Origin: Mycobacterium sp. URHD0025
GTDB lineage: Bacteria > Actinomycetota > Actinomycetes > Mycobacteriales > Mycobacteriaceae
Reading direction: 5' to 3'
Length of the DNA stretch: 64,000 bases
NCBI RefSeq assembly: GCF_000426065.1
Contig: NZ_AUEQ01000017.1
Location: 1-64,000, forward strand
Position 1 is the first letter of the stretch; the number at the start of each line of letters is the position of its first letter. Of this stretch, positions 1 through 7,385 are shown one piece after another. Under the pieces are notes generated by a model. That model was not told the DNA's origin. It searched no databases and worked only from the letters and a program-made list of their open reading frames with translations. The position numbers were made by a program, and so were the translations under genes.

Positions 1-650
1 GCGATTCGGCCGGCGGCTCGGCCAAGAGCGGCCGGGACTCGATGTTCCAGGCCATCCTGCCGCTGCGCGGCAAGATCATCAACGTCGAAAAGGCCCGCAT
101 CGACCGGGTTTTGAAGAACACCGAAGTCCAGGCCATCATCACCGCCCTGGGAACCGGCATCCACGACGAGTTCGACCTCAGCAAGCTGCGGTATCACAAG
201 ATCGTGTTGATGGCCGACGCCGATGTCGACGGCCAGCACATCTCGACCCTGCTGCTGACCCTGCTGTTCCGCTTCATGAAACCGCTGGTCGAGCACGGCC
301 ACATCTTCCTGGCCCAGCCGCCGCTGTACAAGCTCAAGTGGCAGCGTCAGGAACCGGAGTTCGCCTACTCAGACCGCGAGCGGGACGGCCTGCTCGAGGC
401 GGGCAAGGCGGCGGGCAAGCGGATCAACGTCGACGACGGGATCCAGCGCTACAAGGGTCTCGGCGAGATGGATGCCAAGGAACTGTGGGAGACCACGATG
501 GACCCGACGGTGCGGGTATTGCGTCAGGTGACGCTTGACGATGCCGCTGCGGCCGACGAACTGTTCTCCATCCTCATGGGCGAAGACGTCGAGGCGCGGC
601 GCAGCTTCATCACGCGCAACGCCAAAGATGTTCGCTTCCTGGACGTTTAA
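1..650 (+). CDS. gyrB: DNA gyrase subunit B, C-terminal part (truncated by window edge)
   Basis: This is the ATPase/TOPRIM subunit of DNA gyrase (type II topoisomerase), which works with GyrA to introduce negative supercoils. Only the last ~216 codons are present; the frame is open from base 3 with DSAGGSAKSGRD and ends at TAA 648-650. The TOPRIM acidic motif MADADVDGQHI and the PLRGKIINVEK segment are visible, followed by the GyrB C-terminal domain (YKGLGEMDAKELWETTMDP). It lies 35 bp upstream of gyrA on the same strand, as in all mycobacteria, so the two are probably co-transcribed. The ATPase domain is outside the window. Identity is certain; nothing looks broken. Confidence 0.98.
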   Translation, partial: DSAGGSAKSGRDSMFQAILPLRGKIINVEKARIDRVLKNTEVQAIITALGTGIHDEFDLSKLRYHKIVLMADADVDGQHISTLLLTLLFRFMKPLVEHGHIFLAQPPLYKLKWQRQEPEFAYSDRERDGLLEAGKAAGKRINVDDGIQRYKGLGEMDAKELWETTMDPTVRVLRQVTLDDAAAADELFSILMGEDVEARRSFITRNAKDVRFLDV

Positions 651-685
651 GACATCCACCGGCTCGATAGACAACCGAGGATCAC

Positions 686-3190
686 ATGACTGACACCACC
701 CTGCCGCCCGGCGGCGAAGCCGGCGACCGCATCGAGCCGGTTGACATCCAGCACGAAATGCAGCGCAGCTACATCGATTACGCGATGAGCGTGATCGTGG
801 GGCGGGCGCTGCCCGAGGTTCGCGACGGCCTCAAGCCGGTGCACCGCCGCGTGCTGTACGCAATGTACGACTCCGGTTTCCGGCCCGATCGCAGCCACGC
901 GAAGTCGGCCCGCTCGGTCGCCGAGACGATGGGTAACTATCACCCGCACGGTGATTCGTCGATCTACGACACCCTGGTTCGCATGGCCCAGCCGTGGTCG
1001 CTGCGCTACCCGCTGGTCGACGGGCAGGGCAACTTCGGTTCGCCGGGTAACGACCCCGCGGCCGCCATGAGGTACACCGAGGCACGGTTGACCCCGCTGG
1101 CCATGGAAATGCTGCGTGAGATCGACGAGGAGACAGTCGATTTCATCCCGAACTACGACGGCCGGGTGCAAGAGCCCACCGTCCTGCCGAGCCGGTTCCC
1201 CAACCTGCTGGCCAACGGTTCCGGCGGCATCGCAGTCGGCATGGCCACCAACATCCCCCCGCACAACCTGCGGGAGTTGGCCGAAGCCGTGTACTGGTGC
1301 CTGGACAATCACGAGGCCGATGAAGAGACGACGCTGGCCGCGATGTGCGAACGGGTCAAGGGGCCCGACTTCCCCACCAGCGGCTTGATCGTCGGATCGC
1401 AAGGTATCCACGACGCCTATACCACGGGCCGCGGCTCGATCCGGATGCGCGGCGTGGTGGAGATCGAAGAGGACAGCCGGGGCCGTACCGGCATCGTCAT
1501 CACCGAACTGCCCTACCAGGTCAACCACGACAACTTCATCACCTCGATCGCCGAGCAGGTGCGCGACGGCAAGCTGGGCGGGATCTCCAACATCGAGGAC
1601 CAGTCCAGCGACCGCGTGGGTCTGCGGATCGTGGTGGAGCTCAAGCGCGATGCCGTCGCGAAGGTGGTGCTGAACAACCTCTACAAGCACACCCAGCTGC
1701 AGACGTCCTTCGGTGCCAACATGCTGTCGATCGTCGACGGTGTGCCGCGCACCTTGCGTCTGGATCAGATGATCCGGCACTACGTCACACACCAGCTCGA
1801 TGTGATCGTCCGCCGGACCACCTACCGGCTCCGCAAGGCCAACGAACGCGCCCACATCCTGCGCGGTCTCGTCAAGGCGCTCGACGCACTCGATGAAGTG
1901 ATCGCGTTGATCCGCGCTTCGCAAACCGTCGAGATCGCGCGCGCCGGGCTGATCGAGCTGCTCGACATCGACGAGATCCAGGCCCAGGCGATCCTGGACA
2001 TGCAGCTGCGCCGGCTCGCTGCCCTGGAGCGCCAGAAGATCGTCGACGATCTGGCCAAGATCGAGGCCGAGATCGCCGACCTCGAGGACATCCTGGCCAA
2101 ACCCGAACGTCAGCGGGCGATCGTCCACGACGAACTGGCCGAGATCGTCGAGAAGCACGGCGATGACCGTCGCACCCGGATCGTTCCGGCCGACGGCGAC
2201 GTGAGCGACGAAGATCTGATCGCCCGCGAGGAGGTGGTGGTCACCATCACCGAGACGGGATACGCCAAGCGCACCAAGACCGACCTCTACCGCAGCCAGA
2301 AGCGCGGCGGCAAGGGCGTTCAGGGCGCGGGGCTCAAAGCCGACGACATCGTCAACCACTTCTTCGTCTGCTCGACCCACGACTGGATCCTGTTCTTCAC
2401 CACGCAGGGCCGGGTGTACCGGGCCAAGGCGTACGACCTTCCGGAGGCCTCGCGGACCGCACGCGGTCAGCACGTGGCGAACTTGCTGGCATTCCAGCCG
2501 GAGGAGCGCATCGCCCAGGTGATCCAGATTCAGAGCTACGAGGATGCGCCGTACCTGGTGCTGGCGACCCGCAACGGGCTGGTCAAGAAATCCAAGCTGG
2601 TCGACTTCGACTCCAACCGTTCCGGCGGCATCGTGGCAGTCAACCTGCGCGACGGTGACGAACTGGTCGGTGCGGTGCTGTGCTCGGCGGACGACGATCT
2701 GCTGCTGGTCAGTGCGAACGGCCAATCGATCCGGTTCTCGGCGACCGATGAAGCGCTGCGGCCGATGGGCCGGGCCACCTCGGGTGTGCAGGGCATGCGG
2801 TTCAACGAGGATGACCGGCTGCTGTCCCTCAACGTGGTCCAACCGGATACATATCTGCTGGTCGCGACGGCGGGCGGCTATGCCAAGCGCACCGCGATCG
2901 ACGAGTACACGGTTCAGGGCCGCGGTGGCAAAGGCATCCTGACGATCCAGTACGACCGCAAACGTGGCAGTCTGGTCGGAGCGCTGATCGTCGATGACGA
3001 GACGGAGCTGTACGCCATCACCTCCGGTGGCGGCGTGATCCGGACCGCCGCACGTCAGGTTCGCAAGGCTGGGCGCCAGACCAAGGGTGTCCGCTTGATG
3101 AACCTGGGCGACGGCGACACACTGATTGCGATTGCGCGCAACGCCGAGGAGGACTCGGATCCGGATGGTGACGAGTCCGACGAGGCATGA
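686..3190 (+). CDS. gyrA: DNA gyrase subunit A
   Basis: The 834-aa breakage-reunion subunit of gyrase, the usual mycobacterial length. The ATG at 686 follows GAGG at 677-680. The N-terminal domain has the conserved block RSYIDYAMSVIVGRALPEVR, and the catalytic tyrosine is Tyr130 in AAMRYTEARL. The GyrA-box QKRGGKGVQG begins the C-terminal beta-pinwheel. The quinolone-resistance-determining region reads GNYHPHGDSSIYDTL: Ser91 aligns with M. tuberculosis Ala90 and E. coli Ser83. The active-site tyrosine region has no intein, unlike some mycobacterial gyrA genes. It follows gyrB by 35 bp and precedes the DUF3566 gene. Confidence 0.98.
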   Translation: MTDTTLPPGGEAGDRIEPVDIQHEMQRSYIDYAMSVIVGRALPEVRDGLKPVHRRVLYAMYDSGFRPDRSHAKSARSVAETMGNYHPHGDSSIYDTLVRMAQPWSLRYPLVDGQGNFGSPGNDPAAAMRYTEARLTPLAMEMLREIDEETVDFIPNYDGRVQEPTVLPSRFPNLLANGSGGIAVGMATNIPPHNLRELAEAVYWCLDNHEADEETTLAAMCERVKGPDFPTSGLIVGSQGIHDAYTTGRGSIRMRGVVEIEEDSRGRTGIVITELPYQVNHDNFITSIAEQVRDGKLGGISNIEDQSSDRVGLRIVVELKRDAVAKVVLNNLYKHTQLQTSFGANMLSIVDGVPRTLRLDQMIRHYVTHQLDVIVRRTTYRLRKANERAHILRGLVKALDALDEVIALIRASQTVEIARAGLIELLDIDEIQAQAILDMQLRRLAALERQKIVDDLAKIEAEIADLEDILAKPERQRAIVHDELAEIVEKHGDDRRTRIVPADGDVSDEDLIAREEVVVTITETGYAKRTKTDLYRSQKRGGKGVQGAGLKADDIVNHFFVCSTHDWILFFTTQGRVYRAKAYDLPEASRTARGQHVANLLAFQPEERIAQVIQIQSYEDAPYLVLATRNGLVKKSKLVDFDSNRSGGIVAVNLRDGDELVGAVLCSADDDLLLVSANGQSIRFSATDEALRPMGRATSGVQGMRFNEDDRLLSLNVVQPDTYLLVATAGGYAKRTAIDEYTVQGRGGKGILTIQYDRKRGSLVGALIVDDETELYAITSGGGVIRTAARQVRKAGRQTKGVRLMNLGDGDTLIAIARNAEEDSDPDGDESDEA

Positions 3191-3242
3191 CGCCGTCGCC
3201 GAGGCCCGACGCGGACCTCGGCCTGAGCTAAGGAGCTGTTAG

Positions 3243-4169
3243 GTGAGTTCACCGAGCGAGCCGGGGTACCCGCGAGCGGGCGACCGGCCCGGCAGCACCA
3301 ACGGCTCGGGTACCGGGGCCTCCGGAGCCGAGAGCGGCTCGACCGCGAGCAAGTCCACCGGCGTTCAGGCACGGGCCGCGGGCGGTCAGATCACCGAGAC
3401 CGGCGAGGTCCCGCCGTGGCAGCGCGGGACCGGCGGGACCGGCAGGACCACGCCGCAGCCGGCAACCGAGCCCCGCGACGAGAGCGTCCGTACGGCGGGC
3501 TCCCACTCCCCCGGTGTGGAAGCCCGACTGCAACGATTCGTCGCCGGAACGGAGAGCCAGGAGACCGAACAGCAAGCGCGCCCGGCCCGGCCGGCGTCGT
3601 CGGGTTCGTCTGGTTCGCCCGCTCCCTCGGCGTCGCGTAACGAGCCGGTGCGGTCCGAGGCCTATGCGAGCGAGATTCCGGACCTGTCCGGACCGTCGCC
3701 GCGGCCCGCGCAACGCAAGGCGTCGTCGGAAAGTCCTGCCGCCAGGTCCTCGAGCAACACTCCGACCACCCGGATCCAGGTGGCCGGCCGCACCGCGCAT
3801 CAGGGCCCGGTCCGGGCCAGCATGCAGATCCGCCGGGTTGACCCGTGGACTGTGCTCAAGGTCTCACTGGTGCTGTCGGTCGTGCTGTTCTTCGTATGGA
3901 TGATCGCGGTCGCTTTCCTCTACCTGGTGCTGGGTGCCATGGGCGTGTGGAGCAAGCTCAACAGCAATGTCGGGGACCTGCTGACCAGCGCCAGCGGCGC
4001 TTCGGGCGGCGAATTGGTCTCCAGCGGAACGATCTTCGGAGGGGCGGCGCTCGTCGGCCTCGTGAACATCGTGGTGTTGTGTGCGATGGCCACCATCGGT
4101 GCCTTCATCTACAACCTGACCACCGATCTGGTCGGTGGAGTCGAGGTAACGCTGGCCGACCGGGATTGA
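3243..4169 (+). CDS. DUF3566 membrane protein (Rv0007-type)
   Basis: A 308-aa protein starting at GTG 3243 after AAGGAG at 3230-3235. The first ~180 residues are low-complexity (Ser, Thr, Gly, Pro, Arg) and probably disordered and cytoplasmic. The C-terminal ~110 residues form the conserved DUF3566 domain: after RRVDPWTVLKVSL come a hydrophobic segment (VVLFFVWMIAVAFLYLVLGA) and a second one (LVGLVNIVVLCAMATIGAFI), then a short tail. The gene sits between gyrA and tRNA-Ile, matching Rv0007 in M. tuberculosis. The biochemical role is not established. The family's steady place beside gyrase and cell-wall genes suggests an envelope function, which is inference. Confidence 0.9.
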   Translation: MSSPSEPGYPRAGDRPGSTNGSGTGASGAESGSTASKSTGVQARAAGGQITETGEVPPWQRGTGGTGRTTPQPATEPRDESVRTAGSHSPGVEARLQRFVAGTESQETEQQARPARPASSGSSGSPAPSASRNEPVRSEAYASEIPDLSGPSPRPAQRKASSESPAARSSSNTPTTRIQVAGRTAHQGPVRASMQIRRVDPWTVLKVSLVLSVVLFFVWMIAVAFLYLVLGAMGVWSKLNSNVGDLLTSASGASGGELVSSGTIFGGAALVGLVNIVVLCAMATIGAFIYNLTTDLVGGVEVTLADRD

Positions 4170-4225
4170 TTTGGGAGTCTGAGGCCCGGTGCGGTAATCT
4201 CTGCGCTCGGTCGATCCCAATTTTC

Positions 4226-4299
4226 GGGCCTATAGCTCAGGCGGTTAGAGCGCTTCGCTGATAACGAAGAGGTCGGAGGTTCGAGTCCTCCTAGGCCCA
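4226..4299 (+). tRNA. ileT: tRNA-Ile (GAT)
   Basis: The sequence folds as a standard cloverleaf. Acceptor stem GGGCCTA pairs with TAGGCCC (4292-4298), with discriminator A at 4299. The anticodon arm is CTTCG-CTGATAA-CGAAG with anticodon GAT at 4260-4262, and the T-arm contains GTTCGAGTC. CCA is not encoded. Its place after the DUF3566 gene and before tRNA-Ala is the usual mycobacterial arrangement. Confidence 0.97.
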
Positions 4300-4341
4300 C
4301 GACACCCGGTGTAACCGGTGATCATCGGAAGAGGTTGCGCC

Positions 4342-4464
4342 ATGCGTTTTGTGCTTATGGCCGGCATCGCAGCCGTGGCGGTGATCGCCTGGCGATCGCG
4401 CCACGGTGAAGAAGTTTGGCACGAGGCGGACGTAGAGCCGCCCCGGCCGAATACGGGGCCTTAG
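4342..4464 (+). CDS. DLW-39 family small membrane protein
   Basis: A 40-aa ORF between the two tRNA genes, starting at ATG 4342 behind a strong ribosome-binding site (GGAAGAGG, 4328-4335). It begins with a hydrophobic segment (RFVLMAGIAAVAVIAW), then RSRHGEEVWHEADVEPP. The length, single N-terminal helix and acidic E-x-W motif match the DLW-39 family, short actinobacterial proteins coded near gyrA. The stop codon (4462-4464) lies inside the first 10 nt of tRNA-Ala. Function is unknown; it is likely anchored in the cytoplasmic membrane. Family assignment rests on motif and position only. Confidence 0.8.
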   Translation: MRFVLMAGIAAVAVIAWRSRHGEEVWHEADVEPPRPNTGP

Positions 4465-4527
4465 CTCAGTTGGTAGAGCGCTGCCTTTGCAAGGCAGATG
4501 TCAGGAGTTCGAATCTCCTAGGCTCCA
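4455..4527 (+). tRNA. alaT: tRNA-Ala (TGC)
   Basis: Standard cloverleaf: acceptor GGGGCCT pairs with AGGCTCC (one G-T pair), D-arm TAGCTCAGTTGGTAGAGC, anticodon arm CTGCC-TTTGCAA-GGCAG with anticodon TGC at 4488-4490, and T-arm with GTTCGAATC. CCA is not encoded. Its first 10 nt overlap the end of the small DLW-39-type ORF. Confidence 0.97.
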
Positions 4528-4546
4528 CAATTCAAAGAACGTCATG

Positions 4547-4580
4547 AGCGGTTCCGGTGTCAGCCACCGGGGCCGCTTTT
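4547..4580 (+). terminator. Rho-independent terminator after tRNA-Ala
   Basis: An inverted repeat AGCGGttCCGGTG / CACCGGggCCGCT (one 2-nt internal mismatch) around a short loop is followed by TTTT. It sits 20 bp after tRNA-Ala, where transcription of the gyrase-tRNA group would end. Confidence 0.75.
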
Positions 4581-4763
4581 GTTCTTCGTGATCGCGTCGC
4601 GGTCGTTTGTCGGTGTTCAGGGTTTGCCTTGTGACGGGTCGGTTTTCGGTCGAGCGTGGGCGGTGGCACCGTTTCACGTGAATCATGTTGTGACACAAAC
4701 AGTTCCAGTGAGACTTCGGCAATGCCCCGAGAATTCCAGTGTCAATTGATAGCGTCGGCGTAC

Positions 4764-5264
4764 ATGAAGTGTTTGCACAAGGTAATTCCCGTCGCGGCAG
4801 CACTCGTACTCTGCAGTGCTGCATGCGGTACCGAAAGCAGCCAAAAGGCCCCCTCCGAGACCCAGACGCCGACGACCTCGTCGAGCCACGCGCCCACGGC
4901 CCCGGCGGCTCCGCAGAAGCCGGGGGCGCCTGCCACCTCGACGGTGCCGATGATGCCCAACCCCAATGGGGACGGGTCGATGGTGCCGTGTGAGGGGACC
5001 ATCTGCACCAACCCGAACCACGGTGCCGGGGACAACCCGGACGAGAACGGTGGCGCGGTGATGCCCAATCCGAACGGTGACGGGTCAGACGTGCCGTGTG
5101 AGGGCACGATCTGCACGAACCCGAACCACGGTGCCGGGGACAACCCGGACGAGAACGGTGGCGCGGTGATGCCCAATCCGAACGGTGACGGGTCAGATGT
5201 CCCGTGTGAGGGCACGATCTGCACCAATCCCAATCACGGCGCGGGCGACGACGGAGACGGCTAG
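4764..5264 (+). CDS. Repeat-containing secreted lipoprotein, unknown function
   Basis: A 166-aa protein if started at ATG 4764; an upstream in-frame ATG at 4656 would add 36 residues that would hide the signal peptide. The N-terminus MKCLHKVIPVAAALVLCSAAC is a signal sequence with a weak lipobox (SAAC), so it may be lipid-anchored at Cys21. A Thr/Ser/Pro/Ala-rich linker follows. The rest is 2.9 copies of a 36-residue unit built on PNPNGDGSxVPCEGTICTNP-NHGAGDNPDENGGAV. Each unit carries a C-x4-C pair and Asn/Asp/Gly-rich loops that could bind a divalent metal, which is inference. It lies alone between tRNA-Ala and the convergent cwsA. I do not recognise a named family. Confidence 0.8.
   Translation: MKCLHKVIPVAAALVLCSAACGTESSQKAPSETQTPTTSSSHAPTAPAAPQKPGAPATSTVPMMPNPNGDGSMVPCEGTICTNPNHGAGDNPDENGGAVMPNPNGDGSDVPCEGTICTNPNHGAGDNPDENGGAVMPNPNGDGSDVPCEGTICTNPNHGAGDDGDG
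4953..5264 (+). repeat. 108-bp in-frame tandem repeats (2.9 copies)
   Basis: Direct repeats start at ATG 4953, 5061 and 5169, each 108 bp, with the last copy cut off at the stop codon. Copies 2 and 3 are almost identical in DNA, while copy 1 differs at more positions. This points to recent expansion of the right-hand unit and a possible variable copy number. Confidence 0.9.
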
Positions 5265-5284
5265 CGGCCGGCGTCGCTATGGCG

Positions 5285-5683
5285 TCAGGGCTTCGGGCTG
5301 ACCTCGACGCTCGGCGGGAGTGCCGACGGCTCCGGGCGCATGGACCGTCGCACGATCGAGAACGTGACCGCTCCCCCTGCCAGAACCGCCGCGGCGACCG
5401 CGGCGATGAGCAGTGGTCGACGGCGCCGCTTCGGCTGCGGCGGCGCCGCGGCCTCCTGCAGTACCTCGGGCAGCGCTGCCACCGCCTGAGCGGCTGCGGC
5501 GAGCTGACGGCGCAGCTTGCCCGACTCGTAACGCTTGCGCAGACCGGCCGCCGCGGTGGACACGGTGTTGGCGCTGATGCCCACCACTCCGCGGGTCACG
5601 TCAACCGGACCGACTGTGCTGTATTTCAAGCCGCGGGCTAGGCGCTGACGGGGGGCCAAGCGGGTATCGACGTTCGCGGTCAT
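5285..5683 (-). CDS. cwsA: Cell wall synthesis protein CwsA
   Basis: A 132-aa protein with ATG at 5683 behind AGAAAGG. It begins MTANVDTRLAPRQRLARGLKYSTVG and has one C-terminal transmembrane helix (RPLLIAAVAAAVLAGGAVTF) after a basic stretch (PKRRRR), with a short Pro-rich tail. The size, the single helix and the position between the tRNA genes and ppiA match Rv0008c, which interacts with CrgA and Wag31 and affects polar growth and septation. The coupled partner crgA is 1.3 kb away in this window. It is transcribed toward the repeat lipoprotein. Confidence 0.88.
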   Translation of the reverse strand: MTANVDTRLAPRQRLARGLKYSTVGPVDVTRGVVGISANTVSTAAAGLRKRYESGKLRRQLAAAAQAVAALPEVLQEAAAPPQPKRRRRPLLIAAVAAAVLAGGAVTFSIVRRSMRPEPSALPPSVEVSPKP

Positions 5684-5811
5684 CTGGCACCTTTCTGGGC
5701 ACTGGCGGCGGAGGTGAGCTGTGGCCGGGTTTGTCGGCTGAGATCCAGATTGCCATCTCTTCGCGGGTCTGGGGGCGTTGGTGGGGTATCTGACGGCCAC
5801 CGGCTCACGGG

Positions 5812-6357
5812 ATGGCAGACTGGGTAGCCGTGACGAGCCCCATTCAGACCGCGACGGCGACACTGCACACCAACCGCGGCGATATCAAGATCGCACTGTT
5901 CGGAAACCACGCTCCGAAGACCGTGGCCAACTTCGTCGGCTTGGCGCAGGGCACCAAGGACTACAGCACCGAGAACGCGTCGGGCAGCACGTCCGGTCCG
6001 TTCTACGACGGGGCGGTGTTCCACCGGGTGATCGACGGCTTCATGATCCAGGGCGGCGATCCGACCGGCACGGGTCGTGGTGGCCCGGGCTACCAGTTCG
6101 CCGACGAGTTCCACCCAGAGTTGCAGTTCGACAAGCCGTACCTGCTGGCCATGGCGAACGCCGGGCCGGGCACCAACGGCTCTCAGTTCTTCATCACCGT
6201 CGGCAAGACCCCGCACCTGAACCGCAAGCACACCATTTTCGGTGAGGTTGTGGATCCCGAGTCGCAGAAGGTCGTCGACGCGATCGCGTCCACGCCCACC
6301 GATCGCTCGGACCGTCCGTCGGAACCGGTCGTGGTCGAGTCGGTCACCGTGTCATAA
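5812..6357 (+). CDS. ppiA: Peptidyl-prolyl cis-trans isomerase (cyclophilin) PpiA
   Basis: A 181-aa cyclophilin that catalyses cis/trans isomerisation of X-Pro bonds. Core motifs are all present: FYDGAVFHRVIDGFMIQGGD, GTGRGGPGYQFADE, MANAGPGTNGSQFFIT and HLNRKHTIFGEV. There is no signal peptide, so it is probably cytoplasmic, as for Rv0009. The start at ATG 5812 gives the mycobacterial N-terminus (ATATLHTNRGDIKIALFG). It is followed by a strong hairpin terminator and then a convergent PH-domain gene. Confidence 0.96.
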   Translation: MADWVAVTSPIQTATATLHTNRGDIKIALFGNHAPKTVANFVGLAQGTKDYSTENASGSTSGPFYDGAVFHRVIDGFMIQGGDPTGTGRGGPGYQFADEFHPELQFDKPYLLAMANAGPGTNGSQFFITVGKTPHLNRKHTIFGEVVDPESQKVVDAIASTPTDRSDRPSEPVVVESVTVS

Positions 6358-6382
6358 CGGGTCAATCCCGCACATACAAATG

Positions 6383-6413
6383 CGCGACGCCCCCGGCCTA
6401 CGGGGGCGTCGCG
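6383..6413 (+). terminator. Hairpin terminator between ppiA and the PH-domain gene
   Basis: A perfect 13-bp inverted repeat, CGCGACGCCCCCG / CGGGGGCGTCGCG, with a 5-nt loop. It lies between two convergent genes (ppiA ends 6357, the next ends 6435) and can serve both strands. Confidence 0.8.
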
Positions 6414-6434
6414 TGTTGTGTGGGGTCCTTTACC

Positions 6435-6851
6435 TCACCTGGCCGCGAAACCGGCCTCTGTGAGCGCATCCAGGACGTCGAGAGGGTCCGTTCCGAGATC
6501 CCACCGCGTCAGGACCACCAACCGGTCATCGGTGGTGTCGATCTCGAGCAATCGGACCTTGCGGGCGATCCGGCGGAACTCCGTGATGCGAATCTTCCGG
6601 ATGTCATTGCGACGATAAGTCCGGGTCTGCCACCAGCCGGCGACCGTGAGACTGTCTTGGTTAATTGCCAGTTTGGGCCTTGCCCGCCACGACAATGTTG
6701 CGAACGTGAGCAATCCCACTCCAGCTATGCCGGCAAGAACACGTCCGGGTGGGTCTGTGATCAGGGTCACAGCTGCGATAGCCATCGTAACTCCGGCTAT
6801 GCCGCAACCAGCGACTCCGGCGGCAGGTGGGCCCCAACAAGTTTGCTGCAC
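6435..6851 (-). CDS. PH-like domain membrane protein (Rv0010c-type)
   Basis: A 138-aa protein with two N-terminal membrane helices (roughly residues 11-32 and 38-55) followed by a small bacterial PH-like domain (KLAINQDSLTVAGWWQTRTY, then KIRITEFRR, then LLEIDTTDDRLVVLTRWDLG). The topology and place between ppiA and crgA match Rv0010c, whose function is not established. The best visible start is at 6851; TTG/GTG alternatives nearby cannot be excluded. The upstream region holds a perfect DnaA-type box and two inverted repeats. Confidence 0.85.
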   Translation of the reverse strand: MQQTCWGPPAAGVAGCGIAGVTMAIAAVTLITDPPGRVLAGIAGVGLLTFATLSWRARPKLAINQDSLTVAGWWQTRTYRRNDIRKIRITEFRRIARKVRLLEIDTTDDRLVVLTRWDLGTDPLDVLDALTEAGFAAR

Positions 6852-6886
6852 GGGTTCTTCACACCCTCTTACCGCGACTAATGGAG

Positions 6887-6935
6887 TTATCCACAGGTGC
6901 TATCCCCAATGGGGATGAATCACAACGATGTGATT
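6887..6935. promoter_or_regulatory. DnaA-type box and two perfect palindromes upstream of the PH-domain gene
   Basis: Three elements are packed in 49 bp between the PH-domain gene (start 6851, minus) and crgA (end 7007, minus). TTATCCACA (6887-6895) is a perfect E. coli-type DnaA box. ATCCCCA-A-TGGGGAT (6902-6916) and AATCACA-ACGA-TGTGATT (6918-6935) are perfect inverted repeats. They could be operator sites for the PH gene or part of crgA termination; the sequence alone does not decide. Confidence 0.5.
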
Positions 6936-7006
6936 GAGCATCGCCGAGGTTGCTGAACCGGTAACGCTGAAAACGTAAGATGAATTCATTATGACGTCGT
7001 CCGGGG

Positions 7007-7291
7007 TCAGCGCCAGCGCATCGTGAGCAACAGCCCACTGATCATGAAGGCAAAGGCGATCGCGTAGTTCCACGGACCCAAGTCAGCCATCCATTGGAGG
7101 AAGGACGGGGTGTCGACCGGGTTGGTGGCGGCCAGCTGGAACACGAGCAGCCAAAGCAGGCCGAACAACATGAGGCCGATGAACAGCGCGACGAACCACA
7201 CACTCGACGGCCCGGCTTTCACCTTGACCGGGGTCCGGCTCACCGCCTTGATGGTGAAATCGTTCTTCTTACGGACTTTGGACTTGGGCAT
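7007..7291 (-). CDS. crgA: Cell division protein CrgA
   Basis: A 94-aa protein with a basic N-terminal tail (MPKSKVRKKNDF) and two transmembrane helices, VWFVALFIGLMLFGLLWLLV and WNYAIAFAFMISGLLLTMRW, joined by a short extracytoplasmic loop. This is the typical CrgA layout and length (Rv0011c). CrgA is a small divisome scaffold that contacts FtsZ, FtsQ, FtsI, PBPs and CwsA at the septum. It is transcribed away from the DUF881 gene, with a perfect inverted repeat in the shared upstream region. Confidence 0.96.
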   Translation of the reverse strand: MPKSKVRKKNDFTIKAVSRTPVKVKAGPSSVWFVALFIGLMLFGLLWLLVFQLAATNPVDTPSFLQWMADLGPWNYAIAFAFMISGLLLTMRWR

Positions 7292-7331
7292 GGGTACCTT
7301 CGCGGACAGTCGGCGTCACACGGTGCGACGA

Positions 7332-7348
7332 TGAGGCAGGATGCCTCA
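7332..7348. promoter_or_regulatory. Palindrome in the divergent crgA / DUF881 intergenic region
   Basis: TGAGGCA-GGA-TGCCTCA is a perfect 7-bp-arm inverted repeat, 40 bp upstream of the crgA start and 38 bp upstream of ATG 7386. Its position suits an operator for either divergent gene; no regulator is identified. Confidence 0.45.
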
Positions 7349-7385
7349 CGAGCCTAACGTAGCTGCACGTCGGAGAGAGACAGCG

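Noticed and set aside
647..2842. 731-codon minus-strand open frame
   Set aside because: It is exactly antisense to gyrA, has no recognisable motifs and arises from high-GC codon bias.
37..3190. Inteins in gyrB or gyrA
   Set aside because: Catalytic-tyrosine and TOPRIM regions are uninterrupted; no intein motifs seen.
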